This document shows positions 1 through 11,974 of a stretch of DNA of 64,000 nucleotides, one piece after another. Made by a program: the position numbers and the translations under genes. The stretch is taken from the NCBI GenBank assembly GCA_963920705.1, contig OY987227.1, positions 5,195,143 to 5,259,142 on the forward strand, in the 5' to 3' direction. The notes below the pieces were generated by a model that did no database searches, was not told where the DNA came from, and saw only the letters and a list, made by a program, of their open reading frames with translations. The stretch comes from Odiellus spinosus. Lineage: Eukaryota > Arthropoda > Arachnida > Opiliones > Phalangiidae. How positions within the stretch are numbered: position 1 is the stretch's first letter; each line of letters begins with the position of its first letter.

Positions 1-1010
1 TGGTCTCATTATGAAATTTCCTGGCCTATATTGGTCTCATTATGAAATTTCCTGACCTATATTGGTCTCATTATGAAATTTCCTGGCCTATATTGGTCTC
101 ATTATGAAATTTCCTGGCCTATATTGGTCTCATTATGAAATTTCCTGGCCTATATTGGTCTCATTATGAAATTTCCTGGCCTATATTGGTCTCATTATGA
201 AATTTCCTGGCCTATATTGGTCTCATTATGAAATTTCCTGGCCTATATTGGTCTCATTATGAAATTTCCTGGCCTATATTGGTCTCATTATGAAATTTCC
301 TGGCCTATATTGGTCTCATTATGAAATTTCCTGACTTATATTGGTCTCATTATGAAATTTCCTGACCTATATTGGTCTCATTATGAAATTTCCTGGCCTA
401 TATTGGTCTCATTATGAAATTTCCTGGCCTATATTGGTCTCATTATGAAATTTCCTGGCCTATATTGGTCTCATTATGACATTTCCTGGCCTATATTGGT
501 CTCATTATGAAATTTCCTGGCCTATATTGGTCTCATTATGAAATTTCCTGGCCTATATTGGTCTCATTATGAAATTTCCTGACTTATATTGGTCTCATTA
601 TGAAATTTCCTGGCCTATATTGGTCTCATTATGAAATTTCCTGGCCTATATTGGTCTCATTATGAAATTTCCTGGCCTATATTGGTCTCATTATGAAATT
701 TCCTGGCCTATATTGGTCTCATTATGAAATTTCCTGACTTATATTGGTCTCATTATGAAATTTCCTGACCTACATTGGTCTCATTATGAAATTTCCTGGC
801 CTATATTGGTCTCATTATGAAATTTCCTGACCTACATTGGTCTCATTATGAAATTTCCTGGCCTATATTGGTCTCATTATGAAATTTCCTGGCCTATATT
901 GGTCTCATTATGAAATTTTTTGATCTATATTGGTCTCATTATTAAATTTCCTGACCTACATTGGTCTCATTATGAAATATCCTGAGTCCCAGACCTATAT
1001 TGGTCTTATT
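1..1010. repeat. 31-bp tandem satellite
   Basis: About 32 head-to-tail copies of a 31-bp unit beginning TGGTCTCATTATGAAATTTC. Most copies are identical; common variants are ggcc/gacc/gactt before the final TATAT. The last two or three copies (from about 900) decay gradually into unique sequence. The array is open at the window's left edge, so its full length is unknown. No open frame of interest. Confidence 0.97.
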
Positions 1011-3814
1011 TTAAATTTTCCGAATTTTCCTTAACCTGTTGGCTTGATCAGCTGATTTCCCGACTTTTCCCTGACCTCTTTGTCTCATTATCAAATTTTC
1101 ATTTGAGTGATAGAGTAATAGTTTGCGGGGGTAATAAACATCTCAGGTGTTCTTGTAAATGAACGGACCTAATTTTGCCTTTAAAGGTCTCGAATTTCTA
1201 CGGCCTGTCACACTGGAAATAAAGTCACCCTCCAGGCTTCCCCTTGCCTCGCTTCCCGAGTGTAAGCTTAAAAGGGAGTCCAGAGGGTGAGCCCAAAAGG
1301 TGAGCCCACTTCCAGTAAAAAAAATATATATATATATATTTAAAAAAATATATATTGTTGTCAGATATTTTGTAAAACATTTTATAAATAAATATTTTAT
1401 CTGTTCCCAAATGTAGAAATTTCGTAAAATTGGATAAATCAGTATTTGGTCCTGCAAATGAAGAACACACTTAACCGAAAATATTTTTTAGTCAATAGAA
1501 TGTCCAGTTGTTTTCCCTTTTCGCGTTATTAAAGTGGAAACGGAAGTTTTGATAATAATTTGGGCATTACCACTCGATTCTCCACATTCCCTTACGTAAG
1601 AAACCATATTTTCATATAGCTACAATGATTAGATTAGAAGTTATTCAAATTAACTAAAGTGTTGTTTTTCCTAGAAAGTAATAATTTCGCAAAATTCAAT
1701 AAATCAGTATTTGGTCCACCATATGTTGAAAACCCCACCTTCCTTAAACCAAATCTACAAAAGTTAGTTTCAAACATAGACGAAAGGGTGTGTAAAATTT
1801 CATAAAAATCGGTTGACCCGGCAAGGGTGAATTCATGTATGTAAAAAAAAAACGCTTTCCCTACACGATTCGGAACTATTTGTAACTTTCATTATACGCA
1901 TCAAGGATCCTGATGGCATTTCCACGCCATTGCCAGTATTTGATCGACCTCCCTCGATTGAAAAAGACGCCACTATCACGCGACCATCTTCTATTAGCGC
2001 CGAAACTTGTTTACAGGTTTGTATAGACTTTTAGCCGGCTACCGAGATCAATTGGATTAAGGTGTGTATGACACACTTTTTCCGACAGACTTATGGGGTG
2101 GCTGAGTTTGGACAGTAAGGAAACTCTTAATGTTAGATTTTCATTTTAGATTACTTTCTTCCGAGGTATATTTTACGTTAACTAAAGTTTATTAAATAAC
2201 TATGGAGTAAGATGAGGTATGGGTGTTATGAGAAGAAAGACACTGAAAGCGAGTCTTTTAATTACATTTGTCCTTTATGCACCGAATCGGAACAGTGACG
2301 CTAATTAGCAGATTTTCAAGTTATTTGAAAATGTACCTCTCGTGAACAATACATTTTTTTTTTTGCAATGAAAAAAGCATTGTCCAAAATTAGCTGTCCA
2401 ATCTTTCCCTACTTTGCCCAATCTTAGGGATGTTAAGTTATATTATTATTATTATAAGCTAAATTTAACTGTTTATAAAATTGAAAAAAAAAAAAAAAAG
2501 TTTCCTTCTGTCATGTGTAATAAATGCCTAGATTAGAATCTCTACAGTTGACCGCCAATCAATTTTGAAGATCCAAACCGGTTTTAAAATCTGTGCTTAA
2601 AGAAGTATTAAAATTGACTTACAAATTCCGCAGAGGTTCCGAAGATATCCAATTCCAGTTTAGGCACTGTCCTGTCCGACGAAACAAAGCGCGGGCGTAC
2701 TCTCCGCTTTTACTCGCGAACGTGGGAACAAAGGCTTCGTCAAACTTCTCTTTAGAGTTTAGAGTGTTGCCAATGTTTGAGAGTCGTAAATCCCAGTCCC
2801 ACAGTCGCTTACTAAATTTCCCCGCCCAACCCTCACCCTCTTTTAACTCCGCCCCCTCCCAAAACTCAACGGAAAACATTTCAAATATTTTGTGGTTTAA
2901 AATTTTCGCAGCGAAAAAAGAAAAAAAAAATCAAGAAAGGCAATATGATTTTGCGTATCTCCCTAGCTTCAAAGCTTGACCTCGCTACCCAATATGAATT
3001 TAAACTTTCGTTACTTATTTTATTTCTTGGAAACGAGGCATAATAGGTGCTACCCCAGAACAACAAATAGAGCTAAGGAATAAAAACTAGAAAAATAGGC
3101 ATGTGTTTGCTTTTACACACTGAAAACTAAATCCATCGCCATGTAATATCATCAGTTTAAGTCTCTAGGAGAAAGAAAGAGTCCCCTAGACTTTGGTAGT
3201 GGTGTTAAGTGACTATAGGTAAACCTATTTATTCCCTAAAGGCCTAAACCACCCCCTGATGTGCTGGGCCTTTCGCTGGGTTTGTACAATTAAAGAATTT
3301 AAAGAAAGTATTGTTGGTGAAATCCCGTAGTGATAATATAATAAACATTTGAAAACCCTCCCCGATCCTCGTTCATGTCAACCTGATATTTGGTAGTACG
3401 CGCGAAGGAAGGCTCCCTATATCTCTGAGTAAAAAATGCTTAAAACTAACGGATATCGTAGCTTTGAACACGCTGCAAATCATTGTGAACTTGTTAAAAA
3501 TTTTTGGTTACTGGGAATGGGAAAAACTTGGAAAATATAAATATCCTCAGAAAAATCTATTTTTTTTCCTAGGCTCTGGCTAAAGAGTCAAGCTTCATTA
3601 TATTTTTGGTAAGAAAGGGGTCGTTAAATCCCGTCAGAGTAGAAAATCCCACAAAATCGGCCAATTTGGTTGAAAAATCCCTTTATCCCACACAGCCCAA
3701 AAATCGTCCAAAAATCCCACAATGTGGGATTTATCCCACACATTTGCAACACTTTAGACACGTTGCCGACTGTTCCACCGGCGCTTCCGCGACCCCGAAA
3801 AAAAAGGCTAATTT
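1011..3814. other. No gene recognised
   Basis: AT-rich sequence without a convincing coding segment. It contains a short AT dinucleotide run near 1323-1355, several poly-A/T runs and a stretch near 1795-1850 (TTTCATAAAAATCGGTTGAC) of the kind seen in arthropod interspersed repeats. The open frames at 2593-2979 on both strands are low-complexity and lack family signals. Confidence 0.6.
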
Positions 3815-4208
3815 GACGGAGAGCGCTACGACGAAGATGAAATCCCGTTATTACTCAAATTGGATGATTCTCCGGCTCCCGCCTCCGTTTAGAATAGAAA
3901 TCATATCGACGTTAATCCTTTACAAGCTTTAGACGCGGCAGCTTTGAGTCAAAGTTTACAAAATACACCGAACAGACTTTCCTACGCGAACGTGGACGTC
4001 AGAGCCAAAAATAACGCCATATTGGATTACTACCGACCTTCCCTTTACCGGTTACAAATCAGCGCGGGATAACTGCTGGAAGACGAGAAATGACGCGAAA
4101 AGCCGCCGAAAACGCCGGCTATCTTTCCTGCCGAAAAAAAATTACTACGTGTTAAAATTGGAGTATCGAGCCATTATTGACTTCGTCAAATTAGAACTGC
4201 CAAATTAA
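3815..4208 (+). pseudogene. Decayed unidentified coding fragment
   Basis: Codon use changes here to a protein-like pattern. One frame reads from 3815 (DGERYDEDEIPLLLKLDD) through a TAG at 3890-3892 to a TAA at 4070-4072, with PLQALDAAALSQSLQNTPNR and later YANVDVRAKNNAILDYYRPS inside it. A neighbouring frame resumes with REKPPKTPAIFPAEKK, then slips by one base in a poly-A run near 4132-4140 into YYVLKLEYRAIIDFVKLELP and a stop at 4206-4208. The composition (few rare codons, acidic and hydrophobic alternation) and the contiguous pieces suggest a once-coding region with at least two nonsense changes and one or two frameshifts. I do not recognise the family. A gag-like ORF1 of a retroelement is one possibility, but nothing in the motif content proves it. 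Alternatively the breaks could hide short introns. Confidence 0.4.
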
Positions 4209-5602
4209 ATGTTGCCGCGAAATGAACTACGAATAAACTAAAAAATGTTATTTAAAAAATGAAAAGGGTACAAGGAAAGTCTCGAAACAGTAAAGGGGCA
4301 AAAGAAAATTCCACCCCTCTTACCCAGCTTTGCTTTCATTGCCTGCCAGGAGTTTGTGAGTGCAGTTCAGATCAGCTCAGTTTCAAAACTGAACTGCTAG
4401 CCTTTCCCTCTGCCCTCACAAGTGGTTGGCAACACGGGGGCAACGGCACTTATCCCCTTTAGTGAAAACTGTATATACAAATAGGCCTAAATATTAAAAA
4501 GTGAACAAAAACTACTAAAAACCTGAGAAATGAAGAGAAAAACTAAAAAAGGAAAAATGCTCAAACAAATTACACCCAGAAATAACACGAAGGTTACAAT
4601 CAGAAGTCGATTGTCTAACCATAAAAAACACGAGTTATTGCAAAAAGTCTTCGTAATACATGGGGAAAGCCGTTAATTCAAAAATTAGAAAGCATTTTTA
4701 TAACTTGTTTTAGTTAATTTAAAAATAATAATATTAACTACATATATATCAAATAAAAAATTAATTTTTATATGATACGATATATAAGAAAACATTTTAC
4801 CAAAAATTCATTTAAAAATCGTTTTTAAAATAACGAAAATTTTAAGGTTTTGCGTTACAATATCAAACATTCTTAATTAAAAAATACTTTCTCAGTTGGA
4901 ATAAAGATCTATTTAATTTAAAATATAGCTCCAGTAATACTTAAGCAGCTTTTAAAATTGTAACTCGTAAAATTATTACGTATTTTGATTTTTTATCAAT
5001 TTTAAATTATGATTTTTGGTTTTAAATTTTTTCCTTGTATTTTTTTTGTAAATTGAATAATTTTTGAATTCAGTGTGTATATGTTTGGTAAAAAAACAAA
5101 CAGTGTAGTAGGACCCACATTATCCGCTGTAACGTTTAAAACAATCAAGAGAAACAAAAAAAAAAATAATTAAAACCTGAAAACTTGATATGATAATAAC
5201 AATGTAGAAAAAAAGCAAAAGATTACCAAGATTTCGTGTATGAAAAAAATATAGATTATATGAAAATTAAAACCCCCAAATCTTACACAAACAGATATCC
5301 CACAGATGTAAAATTAAGTATAAAATGATGAAAATGTGCTCCAAAACAGCTTTATGTAAAGGAAAAAATAAACAAAATAAAAATGATGAAAATGTTTTTA
5401 GAAAAAAGAATGTTCCGCGGTGTATTCCGAAGTTTATTCGCTTCAGTTTTTTTGGAAGTTATTTGTTACTAGCAATCACACGTGAAAAATCAAGGGAGTT
5501 TTCTAGAATTTTCCAGAACCTGACCTTTCTAAAACTTTCTAGAATTTTCTAGAATTTTCTACATCTCTCCAGACTTTTCTGGTTCCTTCTAGAACATTCT
5601 GG
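4209..5602. other. No gene recognised
   Basis: Very AT-rich sequence with no supported gene. Near 5510-5600 there are about six close copies of TTCTAGAA-like words (CTAGAATTTTC), which form a small degenerate repeat. Confidence 0.6.
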
Positions 5603-6164
5603 GATATTGTTTGGTAGATTAAGTTACACAGTTTTACCATTTTAAATTATAATTTAAAAGAATATTACGTTTCAATTCACTGAAAGATATCACATCAGAA
5701 GGCTAATAGAGCAGGACTTCAAAAATCCAAAAAAATGTAGTATTAGAAGCTGATGAACCCTCCTTAAAAAATATCTTTTATATTAAATTTATTTTGCAGT
5801 GATATTGTTTGGTAGATTAAGTTACACAGTTTTACCATTTTAAATTATAATTTAAAAGAATATTACGTTTCAATTCACTGAAAGATATCACATCAGAAGG
5901 CTAATAGAGCAGGACTTCAAAAATCCAAAAAAATGTAGTATTAGAAGCTGATGAACCCTCCTTAAAAAATATCTTTTATATTAAATTTATTTTGCAGTGA
6001 TATTGTTTGGTAGATTAAGTTACAGTTTTACCATTTTAAATTATAATTTAAAAGAATATTACGTTTCAATTCACTGAAAGATATCACATCAGAAGGCTAA
6101 TAGAGCAGGACTTCAAAAATCCAAAAAAATGTAGTATTAGAAGCTGATGAACCCTCCTTTGAAG
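5603..6164. repeat. 198-bp tandem repeat, three copies
   Basis: Units begin with GATATTGTTTGGTAGATTAA at 5603, 5801 and 5999. The first two units are essentially identical; the third lacks two bases (CACAG to ACAG). Each unit ends in the first about 15 bases of the MITE described at 6875 (AGAAGCTGATGAACCCTCC). The duplication therefore captured a transposon end and must postdate that insertion. Confidence 0.9.
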
Positions 6165-6874
6165 TATATTACTCCTGAGACTCTTTTACCCACGTCTGAA
6201 GGGGTTACCAAAGAAAATCATTTTTAGAACTACAAGATTTTGATATTAAATATTTCTCCAATTATAGAATAATTAGAATTTTTTTTTTTTTTTTTTTTTT
6301 TTTGAAAATTATTGGGTGTCTAGCAGGGAAAATGTTTTACTTCCACAATAGAGGCGACAATCTAAATATTTTGGAGGGGGCAAGTTCGACATTGCAGGGG
6401 CAAGATCAACATTGAAGGGGGCAATGCCCCCTGTGCCCCCTCTAGTTGTTACGCCCCTGCACAAGGCTAATAGAGCATGACTTCAAAAATCCTAAAAAAA
6501 TGTAGTATTAGAAGCTGATGAACCCTCCTTTGAAGTATATTACTCCTGGGACTATTTTACCCACGTCTGAAGGGGTTACCAAAGAAAATCATTTTTAGAA
6601 CTACAAGATTTTGATATTAAATATTTCTCCAATTATAGAATAATTAGAAGTTTTTTTGTTTTTTTTTTGAAAATTATTGAGTGTTTAGCAGGGAAAATGT
6701 TTTACTTCCACAATAGAGGCGACAATCTAAATATTTTGGAGGGGGCAAGTTCGACATTGCAGGGGCAAGATCAACATTGAAGGGGGCAATGCCCCCTGTG
6801 CCCCCTCTAGTTGTTACGCCCCTGCACAAGGCTAATAGAGCATGACTTCAAAAATCCTAAAAAAAATGTAGTAT
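6093..6874. repeat. 365-370-bp direct duplication with hAT-like end
   Basis: The sequence AAGGCTAATAGAGCA recurs at 6093, 6463 and 6828 with matching downstream sequence. Each unit carries the first about 50 bp of the CAGAAGC-type MITE, then a common filler with a long poly-T, then a segment ending TTGTTACGCCCCTG (about 6445-6460 and 6810-6824). Read in reverse, that segment starts CAGGGGCGTAACAA and resembles a hAT-type terminal repeat. This looks like nested transposons amplified as one block. Confidence 0.75.
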
Positions 6875-7494
6875 TAGAAGCGGATGAACCCTCCTTTGAA
6901 GTATATTACTCCCGGGTCTCTTTTTACAAACGTCTGAAGGGGCAAGTTTCAAAAATCCAGATTTGTACGCCTCCGAATGGTAGGTATATTCAGAACGGGA
7001 GTTGAGGTTTGACTGTCTTGCCAAAAGTGGCCTGTATGGAAAAATGTTTGTGGGGTTTATTTCATTTGATTCCACGAAGAGTGATTACAATGACTTATTT
7101 TTTCCTGTGGGTAAAAAAAACGAAGGCAGTTCACATGGTCTCGCCAGCGCGTTTCAAAAATCAAGAGAAGTTTGCAAAAAGGGAAAAAGCCGAGGCAGTT
7201 GGATAGGCTATGCTTAAGCTAAAAGAGTCATTTAAGTTCCGCTTATATAGTAAGCTAGAGCTCGGGATCTTTTTCACGTACAGGAATGTCAGGGAATAAA
7301 TTACTCGCGTCCTACAGGTTTTGAAGCCCTCCCCCAGAAAAGAGAGAGATTTTCCAATTTTCCATAGAGAAGGAGGAATGAAGTAGTATCTCTCCGAGCT
7401 AGTAAGAGAAGAACTTTTACCCCTTCAGAAAGGTGCGCTACACCGAACATTACCTAGAGTAATAGACTTCAAAGGACCGTTAAATTGGCTTCTG
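6875..7494. mobile_element. CAGA-type MITE, long subfamily, 7-bp TSD
   Basis: A 620-bp element with terminal inverted repeats: left end TAGAAGCGGATGAACCCTCC, right end GGCTTCTG. It is bounded by a perfect 7-bp target duplication GTAGTAT at 6868-6874 and 7495-7501. The interior resembles the 563-bp copy at 55149 (shared GGATAGGCTATG, AGCTCGGGATC and AGAGAGA blocks), which defines a long subfamily. It encodes no transposase. It is the only full-length end product of the amplification at 5603-6874. Confidence 0.88.
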
Positions 7495-7501
7495 GTAGTA
7501 T

Positions 7502-7966
7502 ATATATAATGTCCGATGATTATATATAGATCCAGCAAGGGAGACAATGATACGTGAGAGGTTTCTATCTCTCACCTCAGTGTCATCCCCTTAGTGAGGG
7601 AGTTACAGTACTCGCCCTTACAAGGGCTCCCTCAGTAAGGGGGTTCGATGACGTCAGGGTTTCTTTCCTTCTTCGCTCTTTGCTGTCTCCCTAGAAGGTA
7701 GACTAACAGTCTAGTCGAGCGAGTAACCGTGAAAATGTGGATGAAATCCCACCATCTAAACAAGCTTCGTACAAAATTTTGGAAGTTAATTTCCCTGACC
7801 ATTTCCAAATAATTTTCCTGACCAATTTTATTATTTTTCTCATGAATTAATTCTTACGAGCGAGCTGTTGGCAATTCCCACATTTTATTTGACATAGTTT
7901 ATCAATCGGGTTCAGGATAATTTACTCAGAATATGAGCAAAAATTTGAATCTTTAGGCAAATATTT
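7502..7966. other. No gene; small hairpin-rich stretch
   Basis: No coding segment is seen. Around 7550-7720 several short inverted motifs occur (GAGAGGTTTCTATCTCTC and stacked CCCTTAGTGAGGG-like words). This could be a small non-autonomous element, but no ends or target duplication were found. Confidence 0.4.
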
Positions 7967-9666
7967 TCAGTTTATAATAATTACGTTACAACTGATTGCT
8001 AAACCAAAGAAATTAGAGTTAGCGCCACACGTTATATGGGAGTGTACGGTCTCTGGCCTTTTGAAAAATTCTAATAGATAGTCCGGGCATTCCTCCCTAG
8101 CTATTTTGTACATAAAGGCACACATATTTCGTTGATAAATTTGATTTAGATTTAACCATCCTAGCCATTGACGAGAGGAGGTGGCTGACAAACCTTGCAC
8201 TGTTGTTTTGCGCTACCTGTATTTTTTTCAGAAGGCATGCATTCGCTGAATTGTAGAAAATATTCCCATACGAGAAAATAGGTGTAATTAGTGCTTGGTA
8301 AAGAATATTTAAACTATCAGTGTCCAATGAGGTATAGAGTGGCCTTAAAATTCCAACTCTACTGTTCGATTTCTTGATTGTATAATCAATATGGTCTTTC
8401 CAGGAAAGAGTATCGTCGATATATACACCTAGACATTTATAGACTCGGACTCTCTTAATAGGTGTACCTTCCAGTTCATTAAACTCTTCTGGTTCAAGTG
8501 GTCTCCCATTTGGGCAGAAGATCATGAATTCAGTCCTCCCCTCGTTCAAAATTAGATTTCTATCGCCCAATATTGTTTTAAGTGATTTTGCTTCATTACC
8601 CATTATATCCATTAGGTCCTTTATCGTGTCAGCAGAATTTATCAGAGCATCATCATCGGCATACTCATTTGATACACTAGTGAGCAGCTGTTTATTTATA
8701 TCACTTGTGTAAGTATTAAATAGTAACGGACCAAGAATACTTCCTTGAGGTACACCTCGTGAGACAATTGAGGATTTAGATCTCTTGCCACCAATTGTTA
8801 CTACTTGCTCTCTCTCTTCCAGATAAGACTTAAACCACGCCAAGGAGTTATGCGACAAATTTTTACTCCCCAGGATTGATAATAGTGCCCCGTGATCAAC
8901 CGTGTCAAAAGCCTTGCTTAGGTCTGCAAATAAGACCCCTACAAACTGTCTTGCACGTAAACGGCTTATGAATAGATTCCAGGAGGTAAAAGATGCTAGA
9001 AGTAGTTGAATAGCCCGGGCGAAATCCGGATTGTAGTCTATATAAGTGATTTTTTCTCACATAAAAATCATACAGTTGCTTCTGTACAAAATGTTCTATT
9101 GGTTTTGAGAGACACGGCAACACCGACACTTGTCGATAGTTCTCCATATCCGATCTTTCGCCCTTCTTGTGTATGGGGACCACTTTAGCTTTCTTCCATG
9201 ATTTTGGAAACGTGGTAGTTTTAAAAGACAGATTAATAAGATTTGTTAACGAGGATGCTAGTATTCCAGCAAGTGACCGAACTAACTTCGGTGGAATTCC
9301 ATCTAAACCTGTAGCTTTACTAGCAGTTATGTTTTTTAAATATTTAAAGACATCTTCTTCCGTAACTGCTAGAAAGCAAAAACTCTCGTGGGCTGCATCA
9401 TTGCCTCCGTCTGCCTTGTATTGTATTTTTGGCATGTTTATTTGGTCAGTAAAGAACCTATTAAATTCGTCAATTATATCTTGTGGGGTAGTGAAAGTAT
9501 GTCCGTTTGATTCGATCATATTTATACTTCCCTTTTTGATCTTCAAATAGCATAGTTCCAGGGCTTTTGGATGGTCATTTAGACCCCAGATTTTTCTCTG
9601 GTTTCCATTTCCTAGCTTCACGCAGGTCACCCCAGCAGGCCATAGCATTGCTTCAGAGATCCCCAT
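7967..9666 (-). pseudogene. Non-LTR retrotransposon ORF2 (reverse transcriptase), decayed
   Basis: The minus-strand reading runs from the region preceding RT (IIDEFNRFFTDQIN) through the palm: motif 1 VVPIHKKGERSDMENYR, motif [14 protein letters not shown] (about 8880-8925), motif [14 protein letters not shown] (about 8710-8750), and the catalytic motif [10 protein letters not shown] (about 8640-8665), followed by the thumb. The YADD core is intact. A frameshift near 8955-8970 separates the N- and C-terminal halves, and another near 8190 shifts the reading into the C-terminal segment ([20 protein letters not shown]), which stops at 7967. The type resembles Jockey/CR1-like elements, in which ORF2 normally starts with an apurinic-type endonuclease. 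Here the RT linker begins within a few bases of ORF1's end, so the endonuclease is missing. I infer an inactive, internally deleted copy. Confidence 0.9.
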
Positions 9667-9675
9667 AATAACTTA

Positions 9676-10407
9676 CTACAAATTATTTTTTGTCCATCTG
9701 GCTTTTCGTACCGATTGTGGAATTTTGTCTAGTTCTGTTAGATATTTGCACACATACCCTTCTGTAGCTTTAATAGAGCAATTTGAAATATAATATTCAT
9801 CTGATTCTTCTATCGGTTTCAGCTTACATGTATCTGTCATTTCTTTGGGCATTTGTCCTGAACTACCTATTTTTCCGTGTTTTTTCCGCACGGGACCCTT
9901 TTGGTGTGATTTCCTTATCACTGTCATTTAAGATTCTTCTCTTTTACCACTCTACTGTTGTACTGTACCGTAATCTTGTGTTGGTATTTGATTTGGTTTT
10001 GGGATCCGGTTAGTTATCGCACCGCTATGATTCCGTGATTTTACTGTATGTGCATAGGAGTCCTTGTGGATATCAAAAATGTTTCCTGGCAAGTGGGGTA
10101 CCGCTCCTATAACCATTTGCGATCCCGTTGGCTGTTTTCCGTGCGTCACCATGCTTTCTACGCAGGGAAATGTAGTTCCTTCTAATTTCTTTTCAAAGAC
10201 GGTGATGCTGTCACCCGTACTATTTATTAGTTTGTAATTTCTTTCGATACTTGCTTTCAGTGATTCTAGCTCGGCGGTAAGAACTGATATCGTACCAGGT
10301 ATTCCTTCGTTATTTTGATTACTGAACCTTTCCGATAGCTCTTCTATATTCTTATTTGTTTCCTTGATGTCATTAGTTATACCCAGAATATCATTTCTAA
10401 TCTGCAT
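9676..10407 (-). pseudogene. Non-LTR retrotransposon ORF1, decayed
   Basis: An open frame of about 244 codons on the minus strand, immediately upstream of the RT reading. The first third is a likely coiled coil (NDIKETNKNIEELSERFSNQ and following), as in many LINE ORF1 proteins. The middle is polar and the C-terminal part (DEYYISNCSIKATEGYVCKY) looks folded. Two in-frame stops, TAG at 9952-9954 and TAA at 9928-9930, break it. No zinc knuckle is visible. In-frame sequence reaches a stop just before 10430, where the THAP transposase relic ends, so the 5' end of the element is truncated at that junction. Confidence 0.7.
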
Positions 10408-10429
10408 AGATTCTCTTAGATTATCAAAA

Positions 10430-11974
10430 TTAGTCTAATTTCGCAACTAAATGTAGAGAAAAGTTTGACAAATAGCAGCAAACTACATATATTTTTTCAA
10501 GCATTGGTGACAAAAACAAGGGAATATCTCCCTTTAAAATCTTGAACTCTTTAATCCTGCCAATGGCTCTTTCAATATGAATTCATGCCTTGGCAACGTT
10601 ACGGCTCTCAGAATGTTCTTTCGAAGTGAACTGCTTGAGAAACTCTGGTATGATTAGTTCGATTTTTTTAATTTCTAGTTCCTTAGCAATATCGAAACCA
10701 CGGTCTGCTATTAGAGCATCGCCTTCTTCTAACATGTCCAAAACACCACAATGTAAGATTAACTTTTTATCGGAGGTTCTTCCGGCATAAAGATTTGAAC
10801 AGTAAGTTATGTGTCCAGATCCTGCCATCCCAATAAGAGCTTTCGCTGTATTACAATGTTTATAAGCGCTAAATGATTCTCTTTGTGCCTCAGACGCTGA
10901 AGGTTTCTCAAGGCGGAACTCCGTACAGTCAACGATTAGCCGCAGGTTAGGATATTTTTCTTTAACTATCAGTGGAGTCAGTTCTTCAACTCTTTCTTTG
11001 GAAGGACATACTGGCAAATGCATATAACGCTCAAAAAGAAATAATATCCATGTGTTCAGGATTTTTGAGACACAACCCTGCGATAGGTTATACAATGACG
11101 CTAGAAATTGTTCCTCGGTTCCTTGCCTTAGGCGCACAAGTGTCATAAAAACTCTTCAACAGGGTTTAATATTCTCTTTCGTTCTGGCTTTAACACCTCA
11201 AATACCTCTTTTTCAATATTATCAGCCATTTGGGATGCTTCTAGCCTTACGTAATTTAGTTTGCTACATTCTGGTAATAGTAGCTGGTAAAATGCCAAGA
11301 AAACTTCGTAAGAAGGAAAGCCCGTAAAATATTTGATTGCTTTATTGTTATTGATGAATTTGGTTACACTAAACTTCTCTTTACTTCGGAGTTTTAAGAG
11401 CTACTTTGCCAGGTGTGTATGGACTGTACGATGATTTTAATGATATTCCGCTGCTTGCGGGTGACGATTCTATTGATGATGTTAGTATGTTCAATGGAGT
11501 AGTAGCAGTAGCGCTACAAGGTGGCTGAGGATCTTCAGGATCGGGATCTTTTGAACCAAAACCATCTTCATCAAACTGATCTGGATCAATATACAAAGCT
11601 TCCTTTTTTTCCAATAATTCAATTCTTTTTTCAGGACCTAAATTACCATAAAAGCATTTAGGGAGAGTCTGGCTGGTACTGTCTTCTTCCGACACTTTTT
11701 CAAATATAGAAGGAACCGTGAAAGGTTTTAGGCGACGTTTAACTTTTGTGGCTGCGTTTTTAAAATAGTCTGTTTGCAGAAAGTGTTTAGAACAAACACG
11801 CAAACTAAAATCAAATGGTTTAGATCCTTGCGTTGCAGTTAGAGCATCAACCCATTTCTGGCGTAAAATTTGGTCTTGGGGAAATCTATGATAAGATAGC
11901 GCCAAATTCCGGTTAAAACAGTTTTGTACGCAACAACGTGTGTACTTCAATCGACGTTCTGATGATAAAGACAT
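10430..11974 (-). pseudogene. THAP-domain DDE transposase relic (DDE_Tnp_4 type)
   Basis: The N-terminus (starting at 11974) is a THAP zinc finger: CCVQNCFNRN, then HRFP, a conserved W in QKWVDAL, then VCSKHF, ending in the LKPFTVPSIF region (residues about 14-95). An acidic linker follows. The frame changes near 11385-11400 and again at a poly-T near 11148-11152, after which a helix-turn-helix-like stretch (EEQFLASLYNLSQGCVSKIL) leads into the nuclease: first D in LRLIVDCTEFRL, second D in ALIADRGFDI, and the E in IHIERAIGRIK. A TGA interrupts the frame just before that last motif (AKA-stop-IHIERAIG), which looks like a CGA to TGA change. The THAP + DDE_Tnp_4 architecture is known from PIF/Harbinger-related ISL2EU-like elements. 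With two frameshifts and one nonsense codon the copy is dead. Terminal repeats were not identified. Confidence 0.88.

Noticed and set aside
1..1010. Possible CRISPR-like or centromeric array
   Set aside because: 31-bp units without spacers. Too short and too simple to claim centromere function.
2593..2979. Open frames of 86-128 codons on both strands
   Set aside because: They are mirror frames of one another in mildly GC-richer DNA, with no domain, no splice context and an abrupt poly-A/lysine-rich end.
5510..5600. TTCTAGAA words as a heat-shock element cluster
   Set aside because: They match the nTTCnnGAAn pattern, but no gene lies downstream and the words look like a degenerate simple repeat.
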